DNA from: Aliivibrio_A sp016764915
Lineage (GTDB): Bacteria > Pseudomonadota > Gammaproteobacteria > Enterobacterales > Vibrionaceae
Reading direction: 5' to 3'
Assembly (NCBI GenBank): GCA_965224595.1
Contig: OZ245058.1
Coordinates: forward strand, 1,798,001-1,862,000
Length of the DNA stretch: 64,000 bases
The position numbers and the translations under genes were made by a program. Below the pieces are notes generated by a model. That model did no database searches and was not told the origin of the DNA. It was given only the letters and a program-made list of their open reading frames with translations. Below, piece after piece: positions 16,876 to 25,029 of the stretch (within the stretch, counting starts at the first letter, position 1; the number at the start of each line of letters is the position of its first letter).

Positions 16876-18537
16876 TTATTCAGCAATGATGTACATATCT
16901 TTAGAATAGAGCTTATCTTCAGCATTGTTTACCGCGTAGCCACCAACATGTGGGTTAACTAAACGCGTTGTCACATACTGATAGATTGGAGCTAGAGGCA
17001 TGTCTTTAGCTAGTAGTGCTTCTTGAGCGTAGTAGTACTTCTGACGCTCAGCTTCAGATGTCGCTTGAACCGCTTTCGCCGTTAGCTCATCGTATTCAGC
17101 ACTTTTATAGTGAATACCACCAGTGGTGTTTTTACCTTCCATTAAAGAGGTAAATGTAGACGCTTCATTATAATCGCCACACCAACCCGCACGAGCCGCT
17201 TCAAAGTTGCCCTGCTTTTTAGTTTCTAGGTAAGTTTTCCACTCTTGGTTTTCAAGTGTTACTTCAACACCCAACGTCTTTTTCCACATAGAGCCAATTG
17301 CTACTGCAATTTTCTTATGGTTTTCACTGGTGTTGTAAAGAAGTGAGAATTTAAGAGGATTAGATTCATTATAACCTGCCGCTTCTAGTAATTCTTTTGC
17401 TTTCTTATTACGTTCATCTTGAGTTAACTTCCCATATTCAGGAAGCTCAGGACTAAAACCTGTAATAATCTCAGGCGTTAGGAAATACGCGGGCTTCTGG
17501 CCTTGACCAAGAATCGCATTAGAGATGATGTTACGGTCAATCGCGTATGAGATCGCTTTACGAACACGAACATCATTAAATGGTGGCTTGTGCGTGTTGA
17601 AATTGTAGTAATACGTACACAAGTTACCTTTGATCGCTAAAGAGTCAGCTTGTTCTTTTTTCAAGCGCTTAAAGTGCTCGTTTGGTACTTCATAAGTGAT
17701 GTCAAGCTCACCAGATAAGAAACGGTTCATCTCCGCTACTTGATTTTCAATTGGTAAGAAAGTCACTTTGTTTAGGATGGTTTTATCATTGTCCCAGTAG
17801 TTTTCATTACGAACAAGTTCAAGACGTTCGTTGACTACCCACTTATTAACAACAAAAGCACCATTACCGACAAAATTTTCAGGTTTCGTCCACTTGTCAC
17901 CATACTTTTCAACTGTTGCTTTATGCACAGGCTTAAGCGTTGTATGCCCAGTCATCATCACAAAATAAGGGACAGCAGATTCTAGCTTCACTTCGAAAGT
18001 GTAATCATCAATGGCTTTAACACCTAACGCCGACTTATCTTTTTTTCCAGAGATAATGTCAGAAGCATTGATCATTGTGCTCATCTCTAAGTACCAAGAG
18101 TACGGAGAGGCCGTCAATGGATCAACTGCGCGTTGGAAGCTATATACAAAGTCATGAGCAGTCACTGGATCACCATTTGACCACTTTGCATCTTTACGAA
18201 GATAGAAAGTAAAGGTTTTATTGTCCGCAGTTTCCCAGCGCTCAGCGACGCCAGGAATAGTTTTGCCTGCTGCATCTTGGTTCACTAGGCCTTCTAAAAG
18301 ATCACGAATAACGTGTGACTCAGGAACACCTTCGGTTTTTTGAGGGTCTAGGGAGGCAACTTCAGTACCGTTACCACGAACAAGCTCTTGTACTTTAGCT
18401 AGCTTAACTTCTTTACTTTCTGATGCCGGCTTTGTGTCTGTCTTAACTTTTTCTTCAGGTTTATCACCACAGCCAGCCAAACCAAGAGAAAGTCCAACAC
18501 CTAATATAAGTGCTTGAGTGATTTTATTTTTGTGCAT
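16876..18537 (-). CDS. oppA: oligopeptide-binding lipoprotein OppA
   Basis: A solute-binding protein of about 553 residues, family SBP_bac_5, which captures peptides for OppBCDF. The frame opens at 18666, but the ATG at 18537 has GGAG upstream and begins a classic lipoprotein signal (MHKNKITQALILGVGLSLGLAGC, lipobox LAGC with Cys as the lipidation site). A Lys/Glu linker precedes the binding domain. It is therefore a membrane-anchored OppA, unlike the free periplasmic E. coli protein. First gene of the operon, divergent from nothing recognisable. Confidence 0.9.
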   Translation of the reverse strand: MHKNKITQALILGVGLSLGLAGCGDKPEEKVKTDTKPASESKEVKLAKVQELVRGNGTEVASLDPQKTEGVPESHVIRDLLEGLVNQDAAGKTIPGVAERWETADNKTFTFYLRKDAKWSNGDPVTAHDFVYSFQRAVDPLTASPYSWYLEMSTMINASDIISGKKDKSALGVKAIDDYTFEVKLESAVPYFVMMTGHTTLKPVHKATVEKYGDKWTKPENFVGNGAFVVNKWVVNERLELVRNENYWDNDKTILNKVTFLPIENQVAEMNRFLSGELDITYEVPNEHFKRLKKEQADSLAIKGNLCTYYYNFNTHKPPFNDVRVRKAISYAIDRNIISNAILGQGQKPAYFLTPEIITGFSPELPEYGKLTQDERNKKAKELLEAAGYNESNPLKFSLLYNTSENHKKIAVAIGSMWKKTLGVEVTLENQEWKTYLETKKQGNFEAARAGWCGDYNEASTFTSLMEGKNTTGGIHYKSAEYDELTAKAVQATSEAERQKYYYAQEALLAKDMPLAPIYQYVTTRLVNPHVGGYAVNNAEDKLYSKDMYIIAE

Positions 18538-19207
18538 GCTTGAAACTCCATTATTTTTTATTGTAGCATCCATGTGTCTTCTAATAGCAGAACGACTTGC
18601 TATACGGGTTCTTTGATATAATTCAATTAGAACCGTTGAAGAATCGCATCCAACCCTAGCAGCCATTATTAGTGTTTTCCACTATTTACGTTTATAAAGC
18701 TTGATATTTTTTAATGCCATCACAAATATCCATATATTCATCTGATTTATGATACTCCAACAGTGGCTTTAAAACCACAAAACCAACTACCCAGAACTAT
18801 ACACCGCTTTAACCTAGTCATAACAAATTTTTGATTGCAAACCCTGTTAATACGGGGCTATTCCGAACTATCACTAGATATTTAAAATGTTAAAGAAAAT
18901 AAGCTCCATTTAAACAGCACTACTATTACCAATGGGAAGTTGAATGAATATTCAGTCACAGTTTACTGAATTTCTTTGCTAGCGCTTTATTCCCGGCTCA
19001 TGCTCACCACTGATAAAATCTAGTTCACTATGATTTCCCAGTTCGTTATCTCCTTAATAAATATCTAAATTTCTGCTTATATTATTGACTTAGCATCATT
19101 GTTAAATAGTTAACATAAACAACAAGGGGCATAGATTCATCTATCCCCCTCTAACTAGCATATTATCCTGTTTTATTGGTTAATTCAGATCATGAAAGAG
19201 TTGACAC
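18538..19207. other. long non-coding stretch upstream of oppA
   Basis: No intact gene is seen. The oppA promoter should lie near 18540-18700. A hairpin with GGGG-ATAGAT/ATCTAT-CCCC arms lies at 19126-19148. On the minus strand, around 19050-18977, AAGGAG is followed by about 20 sense codons and a stop, which looks like decayed coding DNA rather than a gene. Confidence 0.4.
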
Positions 19208-19465
19208 CTAAGCTTGATGTTGATGATTTAACCGTTCACCTCTGCAGCTTAGTCCAGTGAAGTAAGCAAATCGGAGATACCCTTCAAGCAGTGTATTCGG
19301 TGCTTCAAGACCAAGACTCTCAGTTGCGAACAGATCAGTAAAGTGATTCAACACGATAGGGGCAATTGGCTAGGCATCGTTCGTTAGCATCTGCTGTACT
19401 AACCATGAACATTGATAGATTGGACTTTGTACTCGAACCGCTAAAATCTCTTGAGGATATTTCAT
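19208..19465 (-). pseudogene. unrecognised ORF interrupted by one in-frame TAG
   Basis: From ATG at 19465 the frame reads 31 codons (MKYPQEILAVRVQ...), meets TAG at 19372-19370, and continues in the same frame for 53 more codons (PIVLNHFTDLFATESLGL...AYFTGLSCRGERLNHQ) to a stop at 19208. Both halves have ordinary protein-like composition. I do not recognise the family. The simplest reading is a gene remnant inactivated by one nonsense change. There is no clear ribosome site before the ATG. Confidence 0.5.
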
Positions 19466-19563
19466 AGAGTAAATGCCAGTTTAGCAACATCATTCGCCCC
19501 TTCCATTAACATATCTATTCACATACTATGCTTTAATTCTCAATTTTTAAAATGGTAATAAAA

Positions 19564-19590
19564 AAGGTAGCCAAGGCTACCTTATTTTTC
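19564..19590. terminator. terminator after the moa operon
   Basis: Stem AAGGTAGCC/GGCTACCTT with a very short loop, with an A run before and TTATTTTT after. It can act in both directions and lies about 30 bases downstream of the moaE stop. Confidence 0.75.
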
Positions 19591-19615
19591 AATATGTGAC
19601 TGATCTCATACTAAA

Positions 19616-20068
19616 TTAACTTTGTTGCTGCCACCTATCAGTCGCTTTGTTATCTGACTCGCGTGCATCAACCCAGCGACTACTATCATTCACCCGTTCT
19701 TTTTTCCAAAATGGTGCTTTTGTTTTTAGAAAATCCATAATGAATTCACAAGATTCGAAAGCAGCATTGCGATGCGCACTTGAAACACCAACAAAAACGA
19801 TTTGATCACCTAACTTCAAATCACCCACTCGATGAATGACCTTTACTTGTAAAAGCGGCCAACGGTGCTCTGCTTGATCGACAATTTCAGTTAACGCTTT
19901 TTCCGTCATTCCAGGATAATGTTCAAGTGAGAGGCCTTGAACACTATCACCTTGGTTAAAATCTCTTACTTTACCAATAAAAGTAACAATGGCCCCCGCT
20001 TCTGAGCCTTTGGCTAACTGCTCATACTCCTGTGAAAGAGAAAAGTCTTCTGTTTGTACTGAAATCAT
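19616..20068 (-). CDS. moaE: molybdopterin synthase catalytic subunit MoaE
   Basis: A 150-residue subunit (E. coli 150) that, with MoaD, inserts two sulfurs into cyclic pyranopterin monophosphate to form molybdopterin. The conserved stretches GAIVTFIGKVRDFN, EHYPGM and the C-terminal KTKAPFWKKE (active-site lysines) are visible. It starts directly after the moaD stop (TAA ATG), so the two are translationally coupled. Confidence 0.95.
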   Translation of the reverse strand: MISVQTEDFSLSQEYEQLAKGSEAGAIVTFIGKVRDFNQGDSVQGLSLEHYPGMTEKALTEIVDQAEHRWPLLQVKVIHRVGDLKLGDQIVFVGVSSAHRNAAFESCEFIMDFLKTKAPFWKKERVNDSSRWVDARESDNKATDRWQQQS

Positions 20069-20314
20069 TTAACCGCCTGTTACTGGAGGAAAGAAGGCAA
20101 TTTCATCACCAGACGTTACTTTTGAATCCAACGAACAAATCGTTTGATTCACCGCCACCAGTAATTTCCCTGCTTCTAAAGCTAATGACCATTTGTCACC
20201 TTTAAGGGCTAACTCACTGCGGATGGCTTCAACATCTTGGTAATCACCGAGCAACTCTACACTGTCAGTTCCAACCAGTTCACGTGTCTGAGCAAAAAAG
20301 AGTATTTTTATCAT
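20069..20314 (-). CDS. moaD: molybdopterin synthase sulfur-carrier subunit MoaD
   Basis: An 81-residue ubiquitin-like beta-grasp protein ending in the diagnostic Gly-Gly (FFPPVTGG), which is adenylated and thiocarboxylated before sulfur transfer in MoaE. Its start overlaps the end of moaC by four bases (ATGA). Confidence 0.94.
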   Translation of the reverse strand: MIKILFFAQTRELVGTDSVELLGDYQDVEAIRSELALKGDKWSLALEAGKLLVAVNQTICSLDSKVTSGDEIAFFPPVTGG

Positions 20315-20790
20315 TTCTCTGCCTTAAAGTGACCTGATTTTCCGCCCGTTTTTTCTAATAAACGTACCTGTTCAATGACCATATCTTTTTGTACGGCTTT
20401 ACACATATCATAAATAGTGAGTGCCGCTACTGATGCTGCGGTCAGTGCTTCCATTTCAACACCTGTTTTACCCGATAATTTACAGCAAGATTCAATCCTC
20501 ACCTTATTCAGTTCAGGTAGCGCTTCAAGTTGCACTTCGACTTTAGTAAGCAACAGAGGATGACACAGAGGAATTAAATCCCACGTTCTTTTTGCGGCTT
20601 GAATACCCGCAATTCTTGCAGTGGCAAAAACATCGCCTTTATGATGATCCCCAGAAACAATCAGTGCAAGTGTTTCTGGTGCCATCTGTACAAATGCTTC
20701 AGCACGGGCTTCGCGTACGGTTTCGGATTTGGCCGAAACGTCCACCATATTGGCTTCACCCGATGCATTAATGTGCGTAAAATTTTTCAT
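20311..20790 (-). CDS. moaC: cyclic pyranopterin monophosphate synthase MoaC
   Basis: A 159-residue protein (E. coli 161) that acts after MoaA to form cyclic pyranopterin monophosphate. Conserved parts are the N-terminal MVDVSAK, the LCHPLLLTKVEV segment with the active-site His, and GVEMEALTA/YDMCKAVQK. It follows moaA by 19 bases only, so no moaB lies between them. Confidence 0.95.
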   Translation of the reverse strand: MKNFTHINASGEANMVDVSAKSETVREARAEAFVQMAPETLALIVSGDHHKGDVFATARIAGIQAAKRTWDLIPLCHPLLLTKVEVQLEALPELNKVRIESCCKLSGKTGVEMEALTAASVAALTIYDMCKAVQKDMVIEQVRLLEKTGGKSGHFKAEK

Positions 20791-20809
20791 ATTTTGTATA
20801 CCTTAATTC

Positions 20810-21796
20810 TTAACCGCCAATGGAAGCTAAATGAGGCGTCATTCCTGAATGGCCATCATGCAGAAAGTGCCCTTTGGCTTTACCTTCTAATTGAGTCGAA
20901 ATTCGAGCTATTAAGTCTGCTTGCTGATTGTCATGTTGAAGTAAATCACGAAGATCAGTGCCATAATCACCAAATAGACACATATGTAATTTACCTTTAG
21001 CTGAGATTCTGAGCCTGTTACAACTTTGGCAAAAATCTTTTTCATAAGGCATGATCAAACCAATTTCACCCATATAATCGGGATGAACAAAAACTTGTGC
21101 AGGGCCGTCATTTTGGCTTTTTATCTTTAAGATCCAGCCATTGGCAATCAGATGATTTCGAATGCTCACACCCGATTTATGGTGTTTATCAAACATATGA
21201 TCCATTTCACCAGTTTGCATGAGTTCAATGAATCGAAGTTGAATCGGACGAGTTTTAATCCAATGTAGAAACTGTGGAAGCTCTTGAGAATTCAGATCTT
21301 TGAGCAAAACCGTATTGATCTTAACCTGTTCGTAACCCACTTCAAAAGCTCTATCGATACCTGACATCACTTCATGGAATTTGTTTTCACCGGTGATTTG
21401 GTGAAACATATTAGGATTCAAACTATCAACACTGACGTTAATGTGGGTCAAGCCTGCCTCTTTCCATGCCCCAACATCTTTTTGCATACGATAACCATTG
21501 GTCGTCGTGGCAATTTTCTTTATGTTAGGCTGATCGGCTACACAGCGGATGATATCAACGAAATCTCTACGTAGGCTTGGTTCACCACCAGTAAGACGAA
21601 TCTTTGAGGTACCACTAGCGGCAAACGCACCGACAATACGTTTGATTTCATGAATGTTTAGGAATGCAGGCCTCTTACTCTCTTGACGGTAACCATCGGG
21701 AAGGCAGTAGGTACACTTAAAATTACAGACGTCTGTAAGTGATAATCGCAAATAATAAAATTTACGATCAAAGTTATCTTCGAATTGTTTTATCAC
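20810..21796 (-). CDS. moaA: GTP 3',8-cyclase MoaA
   Basis: A radical SAM enzyme starting molybdopterin synthesis from GTP. The SAM cluster motif CNFKCTYC lies near residue 20, the C-terminal second cluster cysteines are in CQSCNRLRISAKGKLHMC, and the C terminus ends in Gly-Gly (HLASIGG), needed for activity. The frame opens at a TTG at 21811, but the GTG at 21796 gives 328 residues, aligns with the E. coli start, and is preceded by GGAAAGG. The leader carries a probable Moco riboswitch. Confidence 0.93.
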   Translation of the reverse strand: MIKQFEDNFDRKFYYLRLSLTDVCNFKCTYCLPDGYRQESKRPAFLNIHEIKRIVGAFAASGTSKIRLTGGEPSLRRDFVDIIRCVADQPNIKKIATTTNGYRMQKDVGAWKEAGLTHINVSVDSLNPNMFHQITGENKFHEVMSGIDRAFEVGYEQVKINTVLLKDLNSQELPQFLHWIKTRPIQLRFIELMQTGEMDHMFDKHHKSGVSIRNHLIANGWILKIKSQNDGPAQVFVHPDYMGEIGLIMPYEKDFCQSCNRLRISAKGKLHMCLFGDYGTDLRDLLQHDNQQADLIARISTQLEGKAKGHFLHDGHSGMTPHLASIGG

Positions 21797-21805
21797 GGAA
21801 CACCT

Positions 21806-21925
21806 TTCCAAACACGGGAGGCCGACTCATTTCCAAGCGGACCCTTGTGACAACATCGTCACTGGCTCTATTTACTTATCAAACCTATTTTTGAGAGACT
21901 TAGCGAATAGAGCTCGGAGTTCTTG
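21806..21925 (-). promoter_or_regulatory. probable Moco (molybdenum cofactor) RNA motif upstream of moaA
   Basis: The moaA leader on the minus strand contains segments I associate with the Moco riboswitch family: ACTCCGAGC near the 5' side, and the 3' block GGAAATGAGTCGGCCTCCCG, followed at once by the GGAAAGG ribosome site. Known members in gammaproteobacteria sit at exactly this place before moaA and shut off translation when cofactor is plentiful. The call rests on motif recall and position; a covariance-model scan was not possible. Confidence 0.6.
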
Positions 21926-22062
21926 TAACCAGGATGGGTTACTAGTCACTATAAAATACTCAATAATTGATTATATTTCCATTCAATAGATCAACAATTT
22001 CCTTTTTTTATTTTGATCTGCGACAATTCTTAAGTAAATTAGCTACGAAGAGGTAGGGATTG

Positions 22063-22953
22063 ATGACAACTCAATCATCAAAGCAGATAGTGGCCATTGG
22101 CGGTGGTCATGGTTTAGGTCGAGTTTTATCAGCTCTTAATAAATATGGCAGTAATGTTACTGGCATTGTCGCAACGACTGATAACGGCGGTTCTACTGGT
22201 CGTATTCGAGAGTGCCAAGGTGGCATAGCCTGGGGAGATACCAGAAATTGTATTAACCAGCTAATTACAGACCCATCCATAAGTTCGATGATGTTTGAGT
22301 ATCGATTTAAAGGCGTTGGTGAATTAGATGGCCATAATCTTGGTAATTTAATGCTGACGGCACTTGATAATTTAAGTATTCGCCCTTTAGATGCCATTAA
22401 TTTAATTCGAGATATGCTTAACGTAGAAATCAAAATCATTCCGATGTCGGAGCACCCTTCGGACCTTGCTGCTTTGACCACCAGTGGGGTAAGAGTGAAT
22501 GGGGAAACCAGTATTGATGAGATGAGCGAAACATTACAACGGCTCTATCTAGATCCTGCCGTCACGGCCACTTCTGAAGCAATTCAAGCTGTATTGGCAG
22601 CCGATCTTATCCTTTTAGGACCTGGCAGTTTTTTAACCAGTATAATGCCACCACTACTGCTACCTGAATTAGGCAAAGCCATCGCCGAAAATAAACAAGC
22701 CAAACTGGTCTTTATTGATAATCTTTCACCAGAGTCAGGCCCAGCAAGTTATATGGATAAACAGAGTATGCTGGATTGGTGTGAACGAGCTTGTCAGGGC
22801 CGCAAAGTAAATACTATTATTGGTGATATTAACTACCCTGAACTTGAAGAGCATTACCAATGTATTACTACACAACTCGCGTCACCAAATCATGAATGGC
22901 GTCATAATCGACAGAAGCTAAAAGAGGCTATCGAGCAGCTTATTATCGACTAA
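22063..22953 (+). CDS. ybhK: YvcK/CofD-family protein YbhK (gluconeogenesis factor-like)
   Basis: A 296-residue protein of the CofD/YvcK fold. The N-terminal nucleotide-binding loop AIGGGHGLGRVLSAL and the TDNGGSTGRIRE motif are clear, and the GPGSFLTSI segment near residue 185 is also typical. B. subtilis YvcK binds UDP-sugars and affects carbon metabolism and the cell envelope; the role here is inferred only. The ATG at 22063 follows GAGGTAGGG. ybhK beside moaA, divergent, is conserved with E. coli. Its 3' end overlaps convergent luxU by 36 bases. Confidence 0.88.
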   Translation: MTTQSSKQIVAIGGGHGLGRVLSALNKYGSNVTGIVATTDNGGSTGRIRECQGGIAWGDTRNCINQLITDPSISSMMFEYRFKGVGELDGHNLGNLMLTALDNLSIRPLDAINLIRDMLNVEIKIIPMSEHPSDLAALTTSGVRVNGETSIDEMSETLQRLYLDPAVTATSEAIQAVLAADLILLGPGSFLTSIMPPLLLPELGKAIAENKQAKLVFIDNLSPESGPASYMDKQSMLDWCERACQGRKVNTIIGDINYPELEEHYQCITTQLASPNHEWRHNRQKLKEAIEQLIID

Positions 22954-23310
22954 AAGTAGTTCCATCTCTGTTAAAGTATATGTGATAATTTTCAGATAAC
23001 GAATCAGATGCAGATCTATCCAATCTGCATCTTTTTTATTTGCTTTTTGTTCAAACTCTTGCGCAATTGACGTTAAAGCTTCTGCACCAAAACTTGCCGC
23101 ACTACTTTTGAAACTGTGGCTTATCTCTTCAATAGTCACTAATGAGGGCTGATTGTTAAGGCTAGATAAGTGTTGCCTAAGTTCATCACAAAATAGGGGT
23201 AATAATGAATGTAAATTTTCTCTGCCGACGTCCTCAATCAGCTGTTTCACTACGGCAACGTTAATGTACTGTAAGCGCTTCCTTTTATCATCCATATCAA
23301 ATTGTGTCAT
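22918..23310 (-). CDS. luxU: quorum-sensing phosphorelay protein LuxU
   Basis: A 130-residue histidine phosphotransfer (HPt) protein that passes phosphate from the hybrid autoinducer sensor kinases to LuxO. The phosphorylated His is H65 in the motif ISHSFKSSAASFGA, the same pattern as Vibrio LuxU. It is longer than the usual 114 residues and otherwise divergent. The gene follows luxO by 3 bases, so they form an operon, and its end overlaps ybhK. Confidence 0.88.
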   Translation of the reverse strand: MTQFDMDDKRKRLQYINVAVVKQLIEDVGRENLHSLLPLFCDELRQHLSSLNNQPSLVTIEEISHSFKSSAASFGAEALTSIAQEFEQKANKKDADWIDLHLIRYLKIITYTLTEMELLLVDNKLLDSLF

Positions 23311-23313
23311 TCG

Positions 23314-24726
23314 CTATGTCCAACGCTGTATCTTTCGGTAAATGGTTGACGGGCTGACTTCTAAAAACGACGCTGCTTTAATAATATTGCCGTCACAAGC
23401 ATCTATGGCGCTCTGTATTATTCTTCGCTCAGCAATCCACAATGGTTCTATTATCACCGTTGTTTCAATGCTAATTTTATCTTTTTCATTTTTCGCTTCA
23501 CTCTCTGAGAAATCAGAAGTCGACGGATTCGTTTCAGGTATCCTCAGATCGATATTCAATGGCGAAGGCAACATATCTAAAGTCACCTCTTTGCCTTTAT
23601 TTAATACCACCACATTTCGAATCACATTCTGCAATTGTCTTACGTTACCAGGCCAATCATACTCTTCAAATCTATTGGTAACCTCTCGACTAAAAGTCAC
23701 AAAATCTCTCCCCTCTTCCTTAGACATATGACCGAGTATTGAGTGACCGATTTCAATCACATCATCCCCTCGTTCACGTAAAGGGGGCATAGCTAACGGG
23801 ATCACATGCAAACGATAATACAAATCCTCACGAAGTCGCCCTTGTTCTACCTCCTTCCAAGGATCTCTGTTAGTCGCACAAACAAACCGTACATCAACAC
23901 TGATCGTTTCAGATGACCCTACCTTCTGGAAGGTACTGGTCTGAATGAAGCGCAATAATTTTTTCTGCACATCTAAACTCATTTCGCATATTTCATCAAG
24001 AAACAGCGTTCCGCCATCAGCAAGCTCCGCAGCACCTTTACGATCAACGACTGAACCTGAAAAAGCGCCTTTAACATGACCAAACAGTTCGCTTTCAATC
24101 AACTCTGTCGGAATAGCTGCGCAGTTAATAGCGATAAAAGATTTCTCATTTCGTCTGCTTCTTGCGTGCACAGCCTCTGCGCATACTTCTTTACCAGTAC
24201 CGCTTTCGCCAATAATAAAAACAGTTGCATTGCTCGATGCTGCTGAATCAATCACTCGATACACTTTTTGCATTAATAAACTACTGCCAATGAAGCCTTG
24301 ATGGCCTTTCTCTTGCTCTAAATAACGATCTTGAATAATGGTTTTTTTATTGGCTTGATGAAGGGCATTCTGAACTGTTATACGTAATTTATCAGCAGAA
24401 CAGGGTTTAAGAAGAAAGTCTTGAGCGCCGAATCGCATCGCTTCAACGGCTAAATTTATTGAGCCGTGAGCGGTCATAATAACCACTGGAATATTGGGGT
24501 GAATAACCCTCACTTCATGCAGAACATCCATACCTGGCATGTCCGGTAAACGTAGATCTAATAGAATCAGATCAGGGCTGTTTTGTTTTATTAGTTCTAA
24601 GGCCATTTTACCCGATGTGACAATATCAACATCATAGCCGAGTGGGTTTAGATACGAGCGATACAGTGCAGCTACGGACATAGTGTCCTCTACCATTAGA
24701 ACACTTTTTCCTATCATTTTAGCCAT
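23314..24726 (-). CDS. luxO: quorum-sensing sigma-54 response regulator LuxO
   Basis: An NtrC-type activator. The receiver domain has its phospho-Asp in LLDLRLPDM, the AAA+ domain has Walker A GESGTGKE and Walker B GGTLFLDEI, and the C-terminal Fis-type helix-turn-helix is IIKAASFLEVSPSTIYRKI. Phospho-LuxO drives Qrr sRNA synthesis at low cell density. The sigma-54 contact loop reads GAFSGS instead of GAFTGA. The frame opens with GTG at 24765, almost touching a LuxO box; I prefer the ATG at 24726, which has AAAGAGA upstream (ATG at 24744 is also possible). Confidence 0.9.
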   Translation of the reverse strand: MAKMIGKSVLMVEDTMSVAALYRSYLNPLGYDVDIVTSGKMALELIKQNSPDLILLDLRLPDMPGMDVLHEVRVIHPNIPVVIMTAHGSINLAVEAMRFGAQDFLLKPCSADKLRITVQNALHQANKKTIIQDRYLEQEKGHQGFIGSSLLMQKVYRVIDSAASSNATVFIIGESGTGKEVCAEAVHARSRRNEKSFIAINCAAIPTELIESELFGHVKGAFSGSVVDRKGAAELADGGTLFLDEICEMSLDVQKKLLRFIQTSTFQKVGSSETISVDVRFVCATNRDPWKEVEQGRLREDLYYRLHVIPLAMPPLRERGDDVIEIGHSILGHMSKEEGRDFVTFSREVTNRFEEYDWPGNVRQLQNVIRNVVVLNKGKEVTLDMLPSPLNIDLRIPETNPSTSDFSESEAKNEKDKISIETTVIIEPLWIAERRIIQSAIDACDGNIIKAASFLEVSPSTIYRKIQRWT

Positions 24727-24769
24727 GCGATTCTCTTTAGCCATATCACTCAAATGGAACGACACCTGA

Positions 24770-24814
24770 TTGCATATTGCAATCTATTTTTGCATATTGA
24801 TTCGCATATTGCGA
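24770..24814. promoter_or_regulatory. LuxO-binding sites in the luxO-qrr1 intergenic region
   Basis: A perfect palindrome TTGCATATTGCAA lies at 24770-24782, matching the LuxO box TTGCAN3TGCAA. A second close site, TCGCATATTGCGA, is at 24802-24814, with a related half-like repeat TTGCATATTGATT at 24790-24802. They lie 70-110 bases upstream of the qrr1 sigma-54 promoter, a good enhancer distance, and just before luxO, where binding would also allow autorepression. Confidence 0.85.
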
Positions 24815-24875
24815 AAAATAAATCCAAACAATGTGATTGATTCTAGGTTTTATGTTCACTTTTTAACTTTAATCA

Positions 24876-24893
24876 TTGGCTCGAACTTTGCTA
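24876..24893 (+). promoter_or_regulatory. sigma-54 promoter of qrr1
   Basis: TTGGCTCGAACTTTGCTA has the invariant GG and GC exactly 10 bases apart (24878-24879 and 24890-24891), so the -24/-12 spacing is correct. It predicts a start at about 24903, the first base of the Qrr1 RNA. Confidence 0.85.
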
Positions 24894-24902
24894 TATTAAT
24901 AA

Positions 24903-25010
24903 TGATTCTTTTAAGCCAAAAGAATCACCTAGCCAACTGACGTTGTTAGTGAATGCAAATTCACATGAACAATAAAGCCACCCGAATTTATTACGGCTGG
25001 CTTTTTTTTT
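24903..25010 (+). ncRNA. qrr1: Qrr1 quorum-regulatory small RNA
   Basis: An RNA of about 108 bases. The 5' hairpin is GATTCTTTT/AAAAGAATC, then comes the invariant Vibrio Qrr core CTAGCCAACTGACGTTG and TTAGTGAAT that pairs with target mRNAs through Hfq, then a terminator stem AGCCACCCG/CGGCTGGCT with a nine-T run. Location between luxO and uvrB, divergent from luxO, is the standard qrr1 locus. LuxO boxes and a sigma-54 promoter precede it. Confidence 0.95.
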
Positions 25011-25029
25011 ATCTAAAATATCGAGTTAA

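Noticed and set aside
18538..18666. 44 extra N-terminal codons of the OppA open frame
   Set aside because: They precede a perfect lipoprotein signal peptide with its own ribosome site, so they are untranslated leader.
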